Positions 14,757 to 16,912 of a DNA stretch of 16,912 bases are shown one piece after another. Below the pieces are notes generated by a model. That model made no database searches and was not told where the DNA came from. It saw only the letters and a list, made by a program, of their open reading frames with translations. The translations under genes and the position numbers were made by a program. The DNA lies in NCBI GenBank assembly GCA_027297485.1, contig JAPUHZ010000358.1, positions 1 to 16,912 on the forward strand. The letters run 5' to 3'. Numbering within the stretch: position 1 is the stretch's first letter; every line of letters begins with the position of its first letter. The DNA comes from Deltaproteobacteria bacterium (GTDB lineage Bacteria > Desulfobacterota_B > Binatia > UBA9968).

Positions 14757-16912
14757 ATGGAGGGAAAGTACCAGGCCAAAAAGATAGAGCAGAAGTGGCA
14801 GCGGATCTGGGAGGAGAAAAGGAGCTTCCGAGTCACGGAGGATTCGCGCCTGCCGAAGTACTACCTTTTAGAGATGTTCCCTTATCCCTCCGGTAGGATT
14901 CACATGGGCCATGTGCGTAACTATACCATTGGCGATGTGGTCGCACGTTATAAAAGGATGAGGGGGTATAACGTACTTCACCCCATGGGATGGGATGCCT
15001 TTGGGCTCCCGGCCGAAAACGCCGCGATCGAGCGCGGAGCTCATCCCGGCCAATGGACGAAAGAAAATATCGTCTCCATGAGGGATCAGCTCAAAAACAT
15101 GGGGTTCAGCTACGATTGGGAACGCGAGTTTGCGACCTGTGATCCGGAATACTACCGATGGAACCAGTGGATCTTTTTGAAATTGTACGAGCGCGGTCTG
15201 GCCTACAAGAAGAGCTCTTCGGTGAACTGGTGCCCCTCTTGTGAGACCGTGCTCGCCAATGAGCAAGTGGTTACTCGAGAAGTTACAAATATACCCCTGT
15301 GTTGGCGCTGTGATTCCCACGTTGAAACAAGGGATCTGGAACAGTGGTTCTTTCGGATTACGGCCTACGCCGATGAGCTGCTTGAAGATCTGGATCGCCT
15401 TGAGGGATGGCCCGATAAAGTTCTCACCATGCAGCGCAACTGGATCGGCCGGAGTGAGGGCGCGGAGTTCGACCTGCCGGTAGTGGGCCGGCGTGACCTC
15501 AAGATCCGTGTGTTTACTACCAGGCCCGACACGGTCTTCGGCATGACCTACGGCGTACTTGCCCCCGAGCACCCGCTTGTGGACCGGCTGGTATCAGGGT
15601 CCGATGAGCGGATCGAGGTGGAGCGCTTCCGCGCCGAGGTGCTCGGGCAGCCCGAGCAAGAACGCACTGCCGGGGACCGTCCTACGCGCGGCCTCAGGCT
15701 CTCGGCGCGCATGGTCAACCCCTTCAACGGGGTGGAGATCCCACTGTTCATTGCAGACTACGTTCTCATGACCTACGGCACCGGTGCCATCATGGCCGTG
15801 CCCGGCGAGGACCAGCGAGACTGGGACTTTGCAAAGGCCCGCGGCTTGGACATCATAGAGACCGTCAGACGACCGTCGGGTTGGACCGGCGAGGCGTACA
15901 GCGGAGACGGCATCAAGATCAATTCAGGCTTCCTCGACGGCCTCACAGTGCCCCAGGCCAAGCGGCGGGCCATCGACTCACTTTGCGAGCACAGTAATGG
16001 AGAGGTGAAGGTCAACTATCGCTTGCGTGATTGGTGCATTTCTCGGCAGCGCTACTGGGGAACTCCGATCCCGATTCTATACTGTGATGACTGTGGTAGG
16101 GTTCCAGTTTCAGTAGGGGAGCTTCCTGTGGTTCTTCCAACAACAAATGTGGACCTTAGTGGCAAGGGAAGTTCCCCTCTGGCCAAGCTGCCGAATTTTT
16201 TCGAGGCGTTCTGTCCTAAGTGTAAAAAGCCGGCCAGGAGAGAGACCGATACGATGGACACGTTCGTGGACTCCTCTTGGTATTTTCTCCGCTACGTCTC
16301 GCCGAAATTCGACTCGGCGCCGTTCGCCTCCGAAAAGGCAAGCTACTGGATGCCGGTGGATCAGTACATCGGCGGAGTCGAACACGCGGTGCTCCATCTC
16401 CTCTACGCCCGATTTTTCACGAAAGCCCTGAGAGACCTGGCACTGGCCAGAGTCGACGAACCTTTCACGAACCTCCTAACCCAAGGGATGGTTTGCAAGG
16501 AAACTTATAAATGCTCGGAGCATGATTGGCTTTTTCCGGGAGATTTGGTCGGCTCCGAGAAGGAAGGATGGCGTTGTCCCTATTGCAGCAAGCCGGTTGA
16601 AAGAGGGCGTGTGGAGAAGATGTCCAAATCCAAGAAAAACATTGTGGATCCCGAAGAGCTGACAGCCGCTTACGGCGCGGACACGGCCCGCCTCTTTGCC
16701 CTTTTTGCTGCGCCTCCCGAGAAAGATTTAGAGTGGAGCGATCAGGGAGTAGAAGGGTCCCATCGCTTTCTCAACCGATTATGGCGTTTTGTCTTCCAGC
16801 ACCGCGATGTTCTCCTTCATGCGACCTCAGATCTTCACACAAAGGGACTTTCTCCACAGCTGAGGGAGTTGCAACGCGTGATCCATAGAACCATTAAGAA
16901 AGTCACAGATGA
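14757..16912 (+). CDS. leuS: Leucyl-tRNA synthetase, N-terminal 718 residues (runs off window)
   Basis: The frame is open from ATG 14757 to the right edge. It charges tRNA-Leu and removes wrongly attached amino acids. Seen in order are the HIGH-type motif HMGH (49-52) in [19 protein letters not shown], a zinc-ribbon-like insert [12 protein letters not shown] (159-185), the CP1 editing domain (about 220-410) with [13 protein letters not shown] and [13 protein letters not shown], the class-[16 protein letters not shown], an insert [15 protein letters not shown] before the signature, and KMSKS (621-625). Editing Asp residues are present, but the usual His of GHDQRD is Glu. GC content rises to roughly 60-72 percent in most of the CP1-coding stretch, against about 50-57 percent around it. 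The tRNA-binding C-terminal end is missing from the window. Confidence 0.97.
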   Translation, partial: MEGKYQAKKIEQKWQRIWEEKRSFRVTEDSRLPKYYLLEMFPYPSGRIHMGHVRNYTIGDVVARYKRMRGYNVLHPMGWDAFGLPAENAAIERGAHPGQWTKENIVSMRDQLKNMGFSYDWEREFATCDPEYYRWNQWIFLKLYERGLAYKKSSSVNWCPSCETVLANEQVVTREVTNIPLCWRCDSHVETRDLEQWFFRITAYADELLEDLDRLEGWPDKVLTMQRNWIGRSEGAEFDLPVVGRRDLKIRVFTTRPDTVFGMTYGVLAPEHPLVDRLVSGSDERIEVERFRAEVLGQPEQERTAGDRPTRGLRLSARMVNPFNGVEIPLFIADYVLMTYGTGAIMAVPGEDQRDWDFAKARGLDIIETVRRPSGWTGEAYSGDGIKINSGFLDGLTVPQAKRRAIDSLCEHSNGEVKVNYRLRDWCISRQRYWGTPIPILYCDDCGRVPVSVGELPVVLPTTNVDLSGKGSSPLAKLPNFFEAFCPKCKKPARRETDTMDTFVDSSWYFLRYVSPKFDSAPFASEKASYWMPVDQYIGGVEHAVLHLLYARFFTKALRDLALARVDEPFTNLLTQGMVCKETYKCSEHDWLFPGDLVGSEKEGWRCPYCSKPVERGRVEKMSKSKKNIVDPEELTAAYGADTARLFALFAAPPEKDLEWSDQGVEGSHRFLNRLWRFVFQHRDVLLHATSDLHTKGLSPQLRELQRVIHRTIKKVTD

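Noticed and set aside
14868..15572. Minus-strand 234-codon open frame inside leuS
   Set aside because: It is antisense to a clear leucyl-tRNA synthetase and shows no family motif; long shadow frames are expected opposite GC-rich coding sequence.

Overview
The window looks like a chromosomal segment of a Gram-negative, deltaproteobacterium-like (Desulfobacterota-like) bacterium of moderate GC content. This rests on gene order (yceD-rpmF-plsX-fabD-fabG-acpP, then rpiB-glyA-nrdR-ribD-ribE-ribBA-ribH-nusB-leuS) and on the general look of the proteins. The lineage is an inference; no rRNA gene is present.

Layout. (1) Positions 1-319 hold the N-terminal part of an IS110-family transposase on the minus strand. 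Its upstream non-coding side (about 330-526) folds into four hairpins and could encode a bridge-RNA-like guide. (2) A near-consensus sigma70 promoter (798-825) drives yceD-rpmF-plsX-fabD-fabG-acpP, which supplies ribosomal protein L32 and the entry steps of fatty acid and phospholipid synthesis. No fabF follows acpP. A structured RNA segment and a strong intrinsic terminator lie there instead. (3) rpiB is a pseudogene with a frameshift and a TGA in place of a conserved Trp. It is followed by intact glyA, nrdR and ribD. (4) Between ribD and ribE, usually neighbours, sits a signalling island of about 3.2 kb: an excisionase-type HTH gene fused to the tail of a lost PAS region, an intact receiver-GAF-histidine kinase, and a response-regulator pseudogene with three lesions. 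(5) ribE-ribBA-ribH-nusB-leuS continues the core cluster; leuS runs off the right edge.

How the genes work together. RibD, RibE, RibBA and RibH cover riboflavin synthesis from GTP, except that the DHBP-synthase half of RibBA has lost several conserved residues, including the metal-binding His and a catalytic Glu. Ribulose-5-phosphate conversion may therefore depend on another gene. GlyA, NrdR, NusB and LeuS are housekeeping functions.

The most unusual feature is a set of intergenic arrays built from short degenerate words. In four arrays seven-base words are repeated in one direction and then in the inverse direction, in register, so the arms can fold (5401-5443, 8441-8496, 13714-13750, 14244-14316). 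One array has the words in one direction only (11216-11250). A nine-base version lies before nrdR (6731-6784). The word differs between junctions (TCAGNNN, AATTGNN, TCAGCNN, GTTCAANNN) while the layout is largely kept. Other points of interest are a GC-rich block in leuS that coincides with the CP1 editing domain and a perfect inverted repeat that encloses the rpiB ribosome binding site.
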